Source: Riptortus pedestris
Lineage: Eukaryota > Arthropoda > Insecta > Hemiptera > Alydidae
Length of the DNA stretch: 64,000 nucleotides
Assembly: GCA_019009955.1 (NCBI GenBank)
Contig: CM032230.1
Span: 4,792,501 to 4,856,500, forward strand
Direction: 5' to 3'
Shown here: positions 44,982 through 55,984 of the stretch, piece after piece
Layout of the letters: every line of letters starts with the position of its first letter
How positions within the stretch are numbered: position 1 is the first letter of the stretch
Translations under genes and position numbers: made by a program
Notes under the pieces: model-generated
Told to the model about the DNA's origin: nothing
The model's database searches: none
Seen by the model: the letters and a program-made list of their open reading frames with translations, nothing else

Positions 44982-45798
44982 GAATCATCGGCCCACATTT
45001 TTTTGATAAAACTTTAAATGGTACAATCTTCTACAGTTTCCTAAATCAAGAATTTCTAAATTAAGTAGAAGACATAGCCCTGATGCAAAGGAATGAAATG
45101 TGGCTGCAGCTTGACGGATCTCCTTCCTACTTCTCAATCACTACTCGATCAACAATAAGAGAAATCTTTCAACCAATGCTGTATCTGTCATAGCTTGCAC
45201 ATTGAGTGGGCCAGCCAGCTCACCCGATCTGACAGTAATGGATTATTTTATATGAAGGAAGGTCAAATCATCTCTACCAGAACAGGTCGCAGAATATTGA
45301 ACAGATGAAAAATAAAATCAGATTGGCGATAAATTCAATTTCAGGAGCAGAAATACAGTGCCAAAAGGGGTTTCAGATATCGTCTTTTGAAGTGCATAAA
45401 TGAGGAAGGAAGCATTATCGAACATTTGTAAATACTAGCTGTAAGTGTTGAGGTACAAAGAAAAATCTCAGGTAAGAAATGAAAGGCTTCGTTCCTTCAC
45501 AATTGTTTATTGGTGTGACAGAGCATAGCTCCATCATCAGTGTCCTGCTCTTTAAAACAATGTTACTGGAACCAAGGACTCCCCTGTGAAAATGGATGAA
45601 GAAAAAACTGGTTTCAGTTTTCACATGAAACTATGCTGGTGGAAAAATTTTATTCCTTTTGCAAATACCTACTACGAAATTAGTTTAAAATAAATTAATT
45701 CTTAGAAAGTTTTTTGAAGTAAACATTTTTTTGGACCATTCAAGAATACTTTGGCGTAATTTCTTTTTAAATACTTTAAAAAAATGGACCGATGATTC
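44982..45798. repeat. Inverted repeat bracketing the transposase remnant
   Basis: GAATCATCGG at 44982-44991 and CCGATGATTC at 45789-45798 are perfect inverted copies; the match continues imperfectly into T-rich sequence for ~25 bases. They may be terminal repeats of a ~0.8-kb element or a chance pair. Confidence 0.4.
45050..45445 (+). pseudogene. IS630/Tc1-type transposase C-terminal fragment
   Basis: Reads NEMWLQLDGSPSYFSITTR, then in a second frame PASSPDLTVMDYFI, and later KGFRYRLLKCINEEGSIIEH. These match the QQDGAPPHY, WPxRSPDLTPLDFFLWG and C-terminal blocks of the DDE transposases of this superfamily. At least three frameshifts and stops. Confidence 0.65.
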
Positions 45799-46272
45799 TT
45801 CCCTGGAAGTTACTCAGCCGTTGTTTTGCGGAATGTATTCCTTTTACAAATAACTGTTTTTTACCTTTTAGTAAGAGCGTTCTTTGTTATGTTTCTTGTT
45901 TGTATTTTTATTTCAGAAACCATTCCTTTCCCCGTAGACTTGTTTCAAAGATAATTTTGTTGACTACAACTTTTTTATCGTAACATTTTTCAATAAAATG
46001 TGCCGTTTCTGAATTAGAAAGATTTATGGCTTTTACGGCTAAAGGATGCGTCAAATTGAAAAAAATCACCAATATAAACTCGTTTTAGAATTTGATTTTC
46101 TACAAGAATCCGCCATAAAAAGTAGGGCATTCCATCGGAAATTCTAAAGTTATGGTCGCTGGAGAAGGTTAAGAGGTTGAATATGGGCTGAAAGGATTCT
46201 TCAGGGCCCCCAACTACGGCGCACTAAGTCTCAGCCTTGTATTACAATAATTGGAGATTTTACGGAGGGGGG
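45446..46272. other. Unassigned, probably transposon-derived
   Basis: Between a transposase remnant and a terminal-repeat-like end. No readable coding motif. Confidence 0.35.
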
Positions 46273-46301
46273 GGGGTGGCACGGAAAGTTGGGACACCCT
46301 G
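46273..46301 (+). mobile_element. Terminal-repeat-like end of a Tc1/mariner-type element
   Basis: GGTGGCACGGAAAGTTGGGA followed by CACCCTG resembles the GGGTGTCCCA-type terminal repeats of this superfamily read outward. It abuts an F2 fragment directly. It may be the right end of the element whose transposase remnant lies at 45.05-45.44 kb; the matching left end was not found. Confidence 0.4.
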
Positions 46302-46990
46302 ATATTTGTCTGTTAACGCTCTAGACGTCACAACTTTGGTTTAATCGTTACCAAAATCAATATTTAGTCGTATAATATTTAACAAAAAAAAAAAGATCAA
46401 GTTCGTTAATAGCTGAAATCCGACCAGTGGGAGGGGGGGATTTTGAAATATCTCCATTACTATAAGTCAGATCGAAAAATTGTATAGAACAAATCTTATT
46501 GCAAATTAAATGACCTATAAATATTGTTATTTACATTTATTTTCTATCTTAAATATTAAAATGATATTTGCATTTTTCAGGTTTCAGCCTTCAGTAAACC
46601 CCCACTTCTACTCATGTTACATAAAAAATACTCTGTTATATAATAAACCACATTATTCAAAGCTTAAATACCAAATAGTGTTATCCAGAGAACTTTATAA
46701 TTATTATACAAGATAGATGACAATATATTCTTCTGACCCCCTCCATCTTAAATTCTTGGATTAATAAAATTTGATTGACTGAGATAAAAATTATTCTGAT
46801 TCATTATAAATTACAGTACTAGGTATAGTACACTATTTTCAATAAAATGAATATGATATATTCTGATATGCTTCAGTTATTGTTTTTCTTTCCGCTGTAC
46901 CGTTGGCAGACCTGTTTGTTTACATTTGAGTCACTTCCCACTGGGAGGGGAAAGATTTCTTATTGCCATTTGTATTTGATCGCTTGCAAT
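46302..46990 (-). mobile_element. F2 fragment starting at its TA position
   Basis: TATTTGTCTGTTAACGCTCT follows the Tc1-type end directly; AGCCTTCAGTAAACCCCCAC, GTTTTTCTTTCCGCTGTACC and GTCACTTCCCACTGGGAGGG follow. Both F2 ends missing. Confidence 0.65.
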
Positions 46991-47599
46991 AGGAGGTAGT
47001 ATACAAGGTAGGTTCGGGGTGTAGGAATGAGCAGGAGAGGACTTGCAGAGGCTTGGTATCGATAATTGGAGACCTCCAAGGAATGGTAATGCCTCATATC
47101 CCTCGCTATTCACACATGAATGTTCAAAAAACAAGGCCTGTGTATGATCAAAATTTAATTCTTCAACAACTTACATATATTTAATATTATTATTTTTTTT
47201 TAACAAAAGTATTCATTTCATAATAGTTCTTTACTAAAAATACATGCTTATTTCTATATATATTGTTAAAATGCCATAAAAAAATACAAAACAATTATAC
47301 AAAATATTCAATAAACAACAAAAACATTAAAATCAATCATGACTATCAACAACATTATCCATTAAAATCTTAGTCATAAAGATCAATTACTTTTTTAAAT
47401 CGCATATATTTTTCGAACATTCCATATATAAAAAACAAATTATCTTCTACTACTACAAGTACTATTTTATTGTTAGTTTTATCAGGATTCAGATAAAACT
47501 TAGACTTGGTTAAAAATAGTCTTAAATGACCTAAAATGTATCTCAGAATTAGTTGAAATTTAATTATGATTACATCAATTTTTGTGAGCTCAAATATGG
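46991..47599. other. AT-rich spacer
   Basis: No feature recognised. Confidence 0.4.
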
Positions 47600-48260
47600 A
47601 CGAAACTAATTATTATGGTATCTCGACCTTATCTGCAATACTCTACTGGACGAGTTGCTATAAAATCAATGAGGACATGAATTTAAATATGATAAACTCA
47701 TCATGAACAGATCAAATTGATTAATAATAGTCCAATTGTACAAAAGTTATATAAAACTATTTTTTTTTAATTTTCAACTAACCATAATACATGATACACA
47801 CATTGACAGGAAGATAAAAATATCTAATTATAGTTAGTTACTCAGTCTTGAAATTTGATGTTGACTTTATAAATTGTATGAGCTAACTAATTACTTTAAC
47901 CCTTTGACCTCATCTGCAATAGTTGCTAAAGGACAAGTTGCACATATAATCAAAGAGTCCATCATTCGGAGTGTGAAACACAAATTTAAATATGATAAAC
48001 TCATCATGACCACATAGAATTGATTAAAAAAAAAATCCCAAAAAATCAAAAAGTTACATAGAACTATTTTTTTTTTTTTTTTAAATTCTCAACTCATCTC
48101 CAGCCTAACAAAAGAATATAAATATGTCATTCTACTCATTTCCTCTTTCTTGAAATATGATGTTGATTTTATCAACTTTATGAGCTTTAATAACACACTT
48201 CAATCATTCAATCTCATTTGTAACAGTCGCTAGGGAATGAGTTGCACATAATCAAAGTGT
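47600..48260 (-). repeat. Decayed tandem copies of the terminal exon end and 3' flank
   Basis: Downstream of the TAA at 48325 the sequence equivalent to GCGACTATTACAAATAAGGT recurs in degraded form at about 48201-48240, 47897-47940 and 47621-47660. The shared flank (ATATTTAAATTCATG, TTTGATTATGTGCAAC, a poly-T tract, ATCAATT) recurs too. The spacing is roughly 115, 305 and 280 bp. The stop position survives as TGA or TAA in each. They are not open reading frames of any length. They may be tandem duplications of the 3' end. Confidence 0.65.
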
Positions 48261-48324
48261 TTCATCATTCTGAGCGTGAACATGAATTTAAATATGACAA
48301 ACTTGTTACTTTAACCATTCGACC

Positions 48325-48572
48325 TTATTTGTAATAGTCGCTAGAAGATGAGTCACTTGTGTAGTCTGAGCAACTATCGCTTGAATCTGAACAACTGGTG
48401 CTGGAATCTGAGCAACTATCGCTGGAATCTGAGCAAATGTCGCTGGAATCTGAGCAACTGTCGCTGGAATCGGAGGATGAGGAATAGCTGCACGTACAGC
48501 TCCCATCACACTCACTGCACGAACAGCTCCCATCACACTCACTGCATGAACAGCTGTCTTCTGAATCATCAC
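48325..48572 (-). CDS. Terminal exon: Cys/Ser/Asp heptad tail
   Basis: 248 nt after the acceptor TTTGTTTTGCAG. In the phase inherited from the 42-nt exon it codes DDSEDSCSCSECDGSCSC and then repeated DSSDSCS/DSSDICS heptads, ending SSSSDYYK and TAA. A competing frame over the same bases gives an Ala/Val/Ile-rich 90-residue ORF, but it does not join the upstream exons; the Ser/Asp/Cys frame does and matches the upstream composition. The repeat is visible in DNA as GATTCCAGCGAC-type 21-bp units. Confidence 0.7.
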
Positions 48573-51500
48573 CTGCAAAACAAATACATTATTGTATCTT
48601 GCTATGACTCAACAGATTTAACCCTCTGTCGGGCGCAGCTAGCCTGAGAGGCCAGGAAAACATACTTTTTGATACCACGCCTCATTCTGTTTCCCCTGTG
48701 AGGGGCCATTCCCAGTAATTTCCTGATTTGTGTTCATGCTTAGAATCCCCTACTTTAGTCTATTGCCATCCTTCATCCAGACCGACTGGTCCCTAGGTGG
48801 CTTGTGAGGCCGACTGCGCCCAATTGCTCCTTAATTTCCAAGATGATTTTTTTTCAAGATATATCTATTGCAATCGTCCCTTTTACTAAGATTAATGCTA
48901 TTCTATATGGAAGTTCGTCGATATCTTGAGAAATAAGTGCTAGTCTAACTCTGGCCTCTCAGGCCGAATGCGCCTGATCAATTTTACTTGTTTTAGTATA
49001 AGCTTCATTCTATTCTAATAAAAACAATATTTTACGTTATAAATATTATATTTGGTTTCCAAAGATCCTAGCGAAGTCTGTCCTACCAGCGTTTTAAATT
49101 AAAATTAATTAGTTGGGTAGTGGGGGTTTAAAATATGTGAGCGGCCTCTCAGGCCGGGTGCGCCCGATTTTGTTTCGTCCAGAGGTGCGCCCGACGAAGG
49201 GTTAAGCAAACATATATTGTATGGGATTTTAGTATGATGATGTTGTATGGGGCATGTAGAAAATAAACTCCCAATCTGAAGGAGATATATGTATATATAG
49301 ATGAGTATAAATGAAAATTTTCTTCGAGCAATCTTAATTCGAATTTAATCTTCTATAAATATTATTCAATAATTTTTTTTTTTGTATTCAGCCTTCAGTA
49401 AACCTCCATTTCTACTCTTAAGATTTTCACTTTTAGAACTGAGTCACTAAACACCTATTGTCCAGCTTAAATTTCAATTCCTGTTTACATAGTCTTCTTA
49501 CTATAGGGAAATGGATAATAGATGAGATCACCAGGAACTTAATGGCAGAAGGTCATTTTATAGACAAACCCTTACGTCCCTTCTTCAATTCATTTATTAA
49601 TCATCTCTACATGATTCAGTTCTTCTGGAGCGTGCCTGTGGTCACACGGGTTAAGGCATGGGTATATCTACCACTACCCTCAGTAAGCTGACGGTAAAAA
49701 TAGGTGCAGGTTCGATTCCTGCCAAGAGGTAAAATTAGTTCACAAGTTGCTCAATAGAGAGCACTAGTAGGGCAGTGCTTACAGATCAGTGTGAGTTTAA
49801 CAACATATGACAGCAGCTCCTACGGATGACTAACGATTATGACTCTCTTAGATCTCGTCCACAGGCAGGCTGACACAATATGAACTGACCTCAGACCCCC
49901 CCCCCTGGGCACAAGGGGGTCTGTCAGTCTACTGGAGACTTCTCATTCTAGGTCCTCCTTGGTTAAGAGGGGTTGTACGTAGAATTGATCACTCACTGCA
50001 GTGAGTCTCTAATTAAGACTCTCTTGAGTCATGGGCTTGCTAATTATCTCAAAGGTCTATATAATGCCAACCAACAAAAAAAAAAATGTATATATATATA
50101 TATATATATATATACAAAATTTCACGATGTCTTTTTGTTTCACATGCCATTAACACGATATCTGCTATTTGTGGCTTTGGTGTCTATTTGCTTGTTACCT
50201 TTTCGTGCCTAAACTACTGAATAGAATTTTATGAAAGTTGGTACATATACTACTACTCACCCAACTTAGACTAGTCTATACTAATATTCTTAGAGACAAA
50301 CAAGAGTGAGGGTTATAAAGGAGGCCTGAAATGAAAAATTGTCATAATTCGTTCATTATTTGTTTTTCGGCAAAAGTGCACATAACAAAAGTTGCAGTTT
50401 ATGCAAGTGTGCACACATATGGGGGGTGTGTGAGTGAACATGTGGATGCGCCTGTGTGTGTGTATATATATATGCGTATGTGCGTTGCAAAATTGTGATC
50501 TATGGGGGTAACTTCTTATTTTCCTTTTCAAAATAATCTTATCCAAATTAAAGATAATATATTATAGTAGGTTACCAAACGTTTCAAGGGAAATTTCTTA
50601 TGTGTGTAAAAAATTGTTATTTTATGGATTGTAGAATACCCATTGAGAAGGCTCCTAATGTGTCTGGGAAAATAAAGGATTTGTATTAAAAAACATTTTG
50701 AGCCCAAGGCTCACAATGTAAAATATAGAAGCTGAAGGTTAATCATACAGAAGAAGAAAAAACATAGACATACATACCACATTACCACAAGCACCAGATC
50801 CCAAAGTAATCCAAGTAATCCAGATCCAAAGTGCGAATTAGGTATTAACGTTGAAATGACTTTCTAAAACCTGTCCTTAAAGATCTTTTACTTAACATAT
50901 TGTAGGAATAAGTAATATATTTAAAGTTATAAACTGAAAAATACTAACCTGTTGAACTCTCATATTCATCGCTTGAAGAATCATAGGAACCTGAAATTAA
51001 AAACACAATTAGTGGAATCATTTCATGCACATGAATTCGTTATCCTCAGGCAGAAATTATTCATCCATCTTATTCTATCTGGTAGTTGGATCTTTAAACC
51101 ATCAAGAACTTCAGTTTGAGATCTGTCTATTCAAAAGTTCTTTTTTTTAGTAAATGAAATCCCTACTTCCTTCACAATAATAGTTGAGCATACATCTTTT
51201 GAGTTACTAAAATACAAAATAAAAATACATCATTAAAATTTCATCTCAGTTAGTTGGGAATTATTTCTTTATAGGGTGCATTTTGGTGTTACAGTTAGGA
51301 CCAAATTCTGGATGTATATAGTGTCCAGGGGATTCTAAGTTACTATTTATAATATCACTATCTGAATAAAACTTTTCCCCAGACGTTATGGGGTGGGTTT
51401 CCAGAGCTGCCCTTGCCCATTTAGCGAAAAACCCACAGGCTTCCAGAGCAGCCCTTGGTCGTTCCTGCCTTAGTGGAGGTGACACACTCGCCTTAGGCCA

Positions 51501-52797
51501 CGGTCACCCAAGCCCTTGTAATCCACCCTCACAGGAATTATAGCTGTTTTCCTTTAAGGGAGATCTGCTAAAAAAGGCAGAAAATGTTTTGGGGGCCTTT
51601 TGCCTGAAGCTCTCTCTCAGCAGCTGTCTGTCCACTTGAGTGTACATATTTAGAAAACAAAGTATTTTGATATTATATTACAATAAATAGCTTGGCATTC
51701 CCAAATTGTAATGAAAAGAAATTCTAATAAAAAAAAAAAAAAAAGTATTCATATTTAGTCAATTTACCGAGCATATTTGGTAAAACTAAAAATTAATCAC
51801 AAATAATAAGAAGCTTTGATGAAAAATAACTATATAATCATACAACTGACAACAAGTTTGGGGTTGTTTTACAATTGAATGGTAAGAAGAAATATGAACT
51901 ACATTTTCAATTTTCATCCGATCTGAATATATAAAATTTCAGAACATAATGGCAAATAACATGTATACGACAATACCAAATTAATCAAAATTAATTTGAA
52001 TATTTTTAAGTAATGCATAAGTAAGTAATTATTATCCTTTCTGAGTTGGGAAAGGTTGAACGAAGAAACTCAGAATAGATAATGAACTCAGATGTAGCAG
52101 AGATGATGAGGGCTGAAATGGGCAAATGCTCCTAGACAAGCCAGACTGCTCCAATGGGATTTACCCAGCTCCTATTGGAAGGAGCCTCTTGTATCTATTT
52201 TTCCGAAGGACACAGCACCTAGCGAGGCACATAGCAGCTACTCCCGTCTTCTTCCCACCAAGTCTCTATTATTTGTTCGTTGTGCTTCTTTAGCAGCCCT
52301 TGCTCTATAATAGGTTAAAGAAATTCTCCCATGAAATCTCAAGTTATATGGTACTTTGATTAGCAAAAGAACTCTGAGAAATCTTTAAAAAAATTGAATT
52401 ATTTCCAAATTTGCTTAGTCACACAACATGAATTCACTAAGATTCGGGAAAAACCACTTAAGTCAAAAACAACAACTTTTCAGGAGGCACGTTTAATTGC
52501 TTCTTGTGTAAAACATAAAAGCTCACTATAAATAAATAAATCCTTTCCATTACCAGTTTCAACAATACATAATAACATACTGATAGATAATACATTTTTC
52601 TTGATATTATTTGACTTATGTCATTAGGTTAATATTCATTATGACTTACGTGTTTGGGATTATGACTTATTCCACTTAAGTCTTAGATATTGTATGACAA
52701 ATGCTTTTTTTCTCTTCCGTTACTCCATTTCAATTTGCATAGAATAACTGCTGCACACACACACACACACACACACACCAGGGCACACACACACACA

Positions 52798-52846
<49 letters not shown>

Positions 52847-55800
52847 CTTATGTATGTATGTATGTATGCATGTATGTATTACAAAAACATGTAATACAAA
52901 AATAATACATAAAAAAACATGTGTGATTTTTTCATTTCACTGCTGAACAGTCAAATGTGGTTTGTAACTTATGTCGTTTTTCTCAAAGGAGGATATCATT
53001 GAGTAGATACTTATGCATTAATAAAAAAAAAAAAGTGCCAATTTTGGACTTATGTGGTTTTTCCCAAACGCTAGTGAATTGAAATATGAGCTAGGCATGA
53101 AATGTTCAGTGACAGAGTTACTCAATGTAAAAATCAGATGTATAGAATTTAAACCAAAAAATATATAAATAAGTCTGTTAATATTCGAGATACAAAAAAA
53201 AAATAAATAAAGAACAATTATAGAAAATTAAATTTGCAACAAGATTGACTATAGAACATTTTTTGACCTGACTCAAATCCCACAGAGATTTGGAATTGTT
53301 TATATTTACCCCTCTAACACCCCCCCCCAATAGTTCAAATTGGAAGTATTGACACCATTTAAGAAATAAATCAGAAAAATACTTACCACAATAGTTAGGT
53401 AATGGTGTTGCAGTTAATTAATTTGATTATTAGTTTTACATAGAATGTTTGAATATTGAGTTTTGTAACAATCAACAAAAATTATGACTGTTAAAATATT
53501 AACAGACAAATATTTATACATTTTATATACACAAACACACACACATTTTCAAGAGTTTTCAATGAATATATTCCAATGATTTATAAAAACATTCGAGTTA
53601 TCAATGAAATAGTTGTCTCCCCACATTTTGGCCTCCTCCCCATAGAAATGCATAGTAAATTTTGTGAATTTGCATCTAATTGTTAAAAAATTATAAAGGC
53701 TGCAACAAACACAATGGCAAACATATTAGGGGCCTTCAGAGAGGTTTCAATTCTCAAATAAATTAAAAAAAAAAAAAAATATGTACCCTAAAACAAATTA
53801 ATTTGCTTGTATTGGTCTCATATGTTAACCTAATTAAGTATGAAAAAACTTACACTCATATTGCTCACTTTTCTCGGCATATAGGTAGACAGATTTGCTT
53901 TCTAATTTACTTGAATTCAGGCTTTTCAGATTCCTTACTTTCTTATTGAAGGAATCTTCTTTTACCATGCTATTTTCTTCTTTTATCTTCACGATTTGTC
54001 TAGACATATCATTTTCTGTTTTTTTGGGTATAAGTGAGACTCTAATATTTTTAAAGCCCATTTTCAAGGGTGTAATATTACTCTCTGTATTGTTCGAAGG
54101 AGAGAGATCCGGAAGAGAGAGCCTTAGTGATGAATAAGATGAATGTGAAGGCTTTGAGTTTGAATAAGAAGGAGAAGACATACGCTTTTCAGAATCTTTT
54201 GTAGATAAATTTGGACTAGTTTTAAGCAGATTAATTTGAGAAGAAAATTTGTGTATGCTACTCTTTTGGATTTGACTTTTTGAAACAGAACTATATTGGT
54301 TAGGGCTCCTTAGGGTGGAACTCATTTGGACTGCTGATTTGTGAATGGTGCTATGTTGGTTTGAACCTATTTGCATTGAATTCATTTCGATTGACCTGTT
54401 TTCAATTGAGCTCCTTTCATTGGAGCTTTTTCCAACTGAACTCTTTTGAATATGACTTTTTGACACAGAGCTGTATTGGTTAGGGCTCCTGAGAGAGGAA
54501 CTCATTTGGATAGCTGATTTTTGAACGGCACCCTGTTGGATTGAACCTATTTGCATTGAGCTCCTTTCACTGCTGCTTTTTCCAACTGAATTCTTTTGAA
54601 TATGAATTTTTGACATAGAACTATATTCGTTAGGGCTCCTTAGAGGGGAACTCATTTGGACTGCTGATTTTTGAACTATGCTCTGTTGGTTTGAACCTAT
54701 TTGCATTGAGCTCCTTTCATTGGAGCTTTTTTCAACTGAACTCTTTTGAATATAACTTCTTGATACAGAGCTGTTTTGGTTAGGGCTCATAATAGAAGAA
54801 ATGATTTGGGCTGCTGATTTTTGAATGGTACTCTGCTCATTTGAACCTATTTGCATTGAACTCATCTCGATTGAGCTGTTTTCAAATGTACTATTTTCAT
54901 TGGGTTTCTTTTCTATTGAAATCTTTTGAATTAGGCTTTTTGATGTGGAACTATTTTGGTTAGGGCTTCTTAGAGTGGAACTCGTTTGGATTGCTGCTGA
55001 TTTTTGTATGGTGCTCTTTTGGTTCGAACCAATTTGAACTGAACTCCTTTCAAACATTCTATTTTCATTGAGGTTTCTTTCTACTAAGCTCTTTTGGGAA
55101 ATACTTCTTTCTATGATAGTTTTATTGTTTGTGGTTTCCTGTTTTGGTATTCTTGATTTGTTTATTTCTAAAGAGTACCGAGGTTTGGTGATTTCCTTTT
55201 CAATATTTGAATGAGAAATGTTTTGGGTTTTACCACTTTTTTCATTAATTTCTGATTTATTTTCCTTTTCCTCTTTAGCAACCGATTTACTTTTAACATC
55301 TGTCCTGGTTGTGGTTTTCTTTTCCCGTGTCTTTTCTTCAATCAGTTCCTTCTCTTTAAGATTACCATTAGCTTCTATACTTTTGGATTTAGATTTTATT
55401 TTAGAGTCACTTTTTGTTGTTCTATTAGAAGCTTCACTTTTTTCTTTCATTGGAGATAAATAGAATTCGTCTTCCTTCTGCAGACTCTCAGAAGAGTGTG
55501 ATGCTCTATTCAGTAAAAGATTGTTTTGTGTTGTGACTGCCATACTTGAGGAAGAGCTCATACTTGCATTTCTCATTGCTCTTTGCACAATCAAAGCACG
55601 TTCGTTTCTTCCTGTTTCACAAGTCTCTTCCACAACCATGCTCTCGTCCATTATGCTTGACTGCGACCCCGAAAATCTAGTAATATGAGTAAGTCTTTTA
55701 GAAAATTGTCCAACTTCTATAATAGAGCAGTTATCTGTTTGATTTTGGATCTCCCTGAGAGAAAGTGATTCCATTTCTAACGGAAGCAGTTCTGCTCTTC

Positions 55801-55949
55801 TTCTTCTATACTTGATCTTCCTTTCCTTACCATGTTTTTCCTCAGCAGATTTCTTGTCCGGCGGGCTTAACGGGATGTCCTCATCCGAATATACCAAACT
55901 TTTACATTGCAGTTGAACTAGGGCATCTCTAAAATTGTTTTCTGGATCC
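48325..55949 (-). CDS. Repeat protein with Cys/Ser/Asp heptad tail (3+ exons)
   Basis: Spliced model on the minus strand: 55949-53854, 50990-50949, 48572-48325. Phases match at both junctions (T|GT, a Cys codon; G|GT, a Gly codon), and the merged frame is open to TAA at 48327-48325. About 795 residues if translation starts at an ATG split across the upstream junction. Order: acidic/basic N-terminus (DPENNFRDALVQLQC, KIKYRRRRAELLP); a Ser/Lys/Glu-rich middle; five 50-60 residue repeats; a short DSSSDEYESST exon; a tail of two SCSCSECDG units and several DSSDSCS heptads ending SSSSDYYK. No signal peptide or membrane segment is visible. I do not recognise the family; strong disorder is expected. 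The Cys spacing suggests metal binding or cross-linking, which is speculation. Its introns carry F2, SINE-B and piggyBac-type insertions. Confidence 0.7.
48618..49205. mobile_element. piggyBac-type MITE with TTAA target duplication
   Basis: TTAA-CCCTCTGTCGGGCGCA at the left and TGCGCCCGACGAAGGG-TTAA at the right are 16-bp inverted ends with one mismatch, flanked by TTAA on both sides. The body is 580 bp with no ORF. The subterminal motif GGCCTCTCAGGCC(G) followed by TGCGCC recurs internally near 48805, 48955 and 49145, and near the left end in the opposite orientation. It lies in an intron 46 bases from the acceptor of the terminal Cys/Ser/Asp exon. TTAA targeting and CCY termini point to the piggyBac superfamily. 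Confidence 0.75.
49206..49629. other. Intron spacer with a small F2 scrap
   Basis: ATTCAGCCTTCAGTAAACCT near 49386 is F2-like. Otherwise nothing recognised. Confidence 0.4.
49630..49960 (+). mobile_element. SINE-B candidate: second tRNA-like element
   Basis: The A-box-like GTGGTCACACGGGTTAAGGC and a perfect T-arm GCAGG-TTCGATT-CCTGC (B box at 49709-49719) resemble a Ser/Leu tRNA with a variable arm. The acceptor stem cannot be closed (the 3' side CAAGAGG has no partner), so this is not a functional tRNA. About 240 bases of unrelated tail follow before a C-run. Only one copy in the window, so the SINE label is inference. Confidence 0.5.
50085..50400 (-). mobile_element. F1 3' fragment
   Basis: (TA)n, AAAATTTCACGATGTCTTTT, GTTACCTTTTCGTGCCTAAA, AAGAGTGAGGGTTATAAAGG up to ACATAACAAAAGTTG. 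Diverged; no (TTTG) expansion. Confidence 0.65.
50401..50948. other. Intron spacer
   Basis: (TG)/(TA)-rich stretch at 50400-50475; otherwise nothing. Confidence 0.4.
50949..50990 (-). CDS. 42-nt exon coding an acidic Ser-rich linker
   Basis: Bounded by the acceptor TTTTAATTTCAG and the donor GTTAGT (50948-50943). In the phase set by the previous exon it reads C-S-Y-D-S-S-S-D-E-Y-E-S-S-T then G, continuing the Ser/Asp character of the gene. It is open and in phase with both neighbours, which is unlikely by chance for a random pair of splice sites. Confidence 0.65.
50991..52750. other. Intron sequence, mostly unassigned
   Basis: A directly repeated phrase with TTTCCAGAGCTGCCCTTG and TTCCAGAGCAGCCCTTGG at about 51390-51465; a lone F2 right end at 51545-51573 (TTCCTTTAAGGGAGATCTGC); a GC-richer block at 52090-52280. 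No exon recognised. Confidence 0.4.
52754..52880. repeat. Compound (AC)n-(TA)n-(TATG)n microsatellite
   Basis: CA repeats broken by CAGGG, then TA, then TATG units. Confidence 0.95.
53160..53535 (+). mobile_element. F2 interior fragment
   Basis: TCTGTTAATATTCGAGATAC, AATTTGCAACAAGATTGACT, a C9 run, TTAACAGACAAATATTTATA. Ends missing. Confidence 0.6.
53854..55949 (-). CDS. Large repeat-coding exon
   Basis: 2,096 nt open throughout. The 5' boundary is an acceptor TTTATTTTTTCAG immediately before G GAT CCA GAA (55949). The 3' boundary is the donor GTAAGT at 53853-53848, reached at GAG T. The open frame runs only a few codons past the donor before a stop, consistent with splicing there. The frame extends 17 codons upstream of the first codon (TTG) that a stand-alone ORF caller would choose, so the exon does not itself begin with an initiator ATG. 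Confidence 0.8.
54225..55040 (-). repeat. Five protein-coding tandem repeats of about 150-185 bp
   Basis: Within the large exon the pattern QIGSNQxSxxQKSAxQxSS, xLRSPNQxSS, SKSxIQKSS, EKSSNERSSM recurs five times. Units are about 50-62 residues; units 1 and 4 carry an extra ENxSIEMxSM insertion. Conservation at both DNA and protein level indicates recent unequal exchange. Copy number is likely polymorphic. Confidence 0.85.
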
Positions 55950-55984
55950 CTGAAAAAATAAATTCAAATACAATTCAGGATAAA

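Noticed and set aside
48306..48578. 90-codon Ala/Val/Ile-rich ORF
   Set aside because: Shadow of the Ser/Asp/Cys frame, which is the one that joins the upstream exons in phase.
49630..49725. Functional tRNA gene
   Set aside because: T-arm is perfect but the acceptor stem does not pair and the anticodon arm is unclear.
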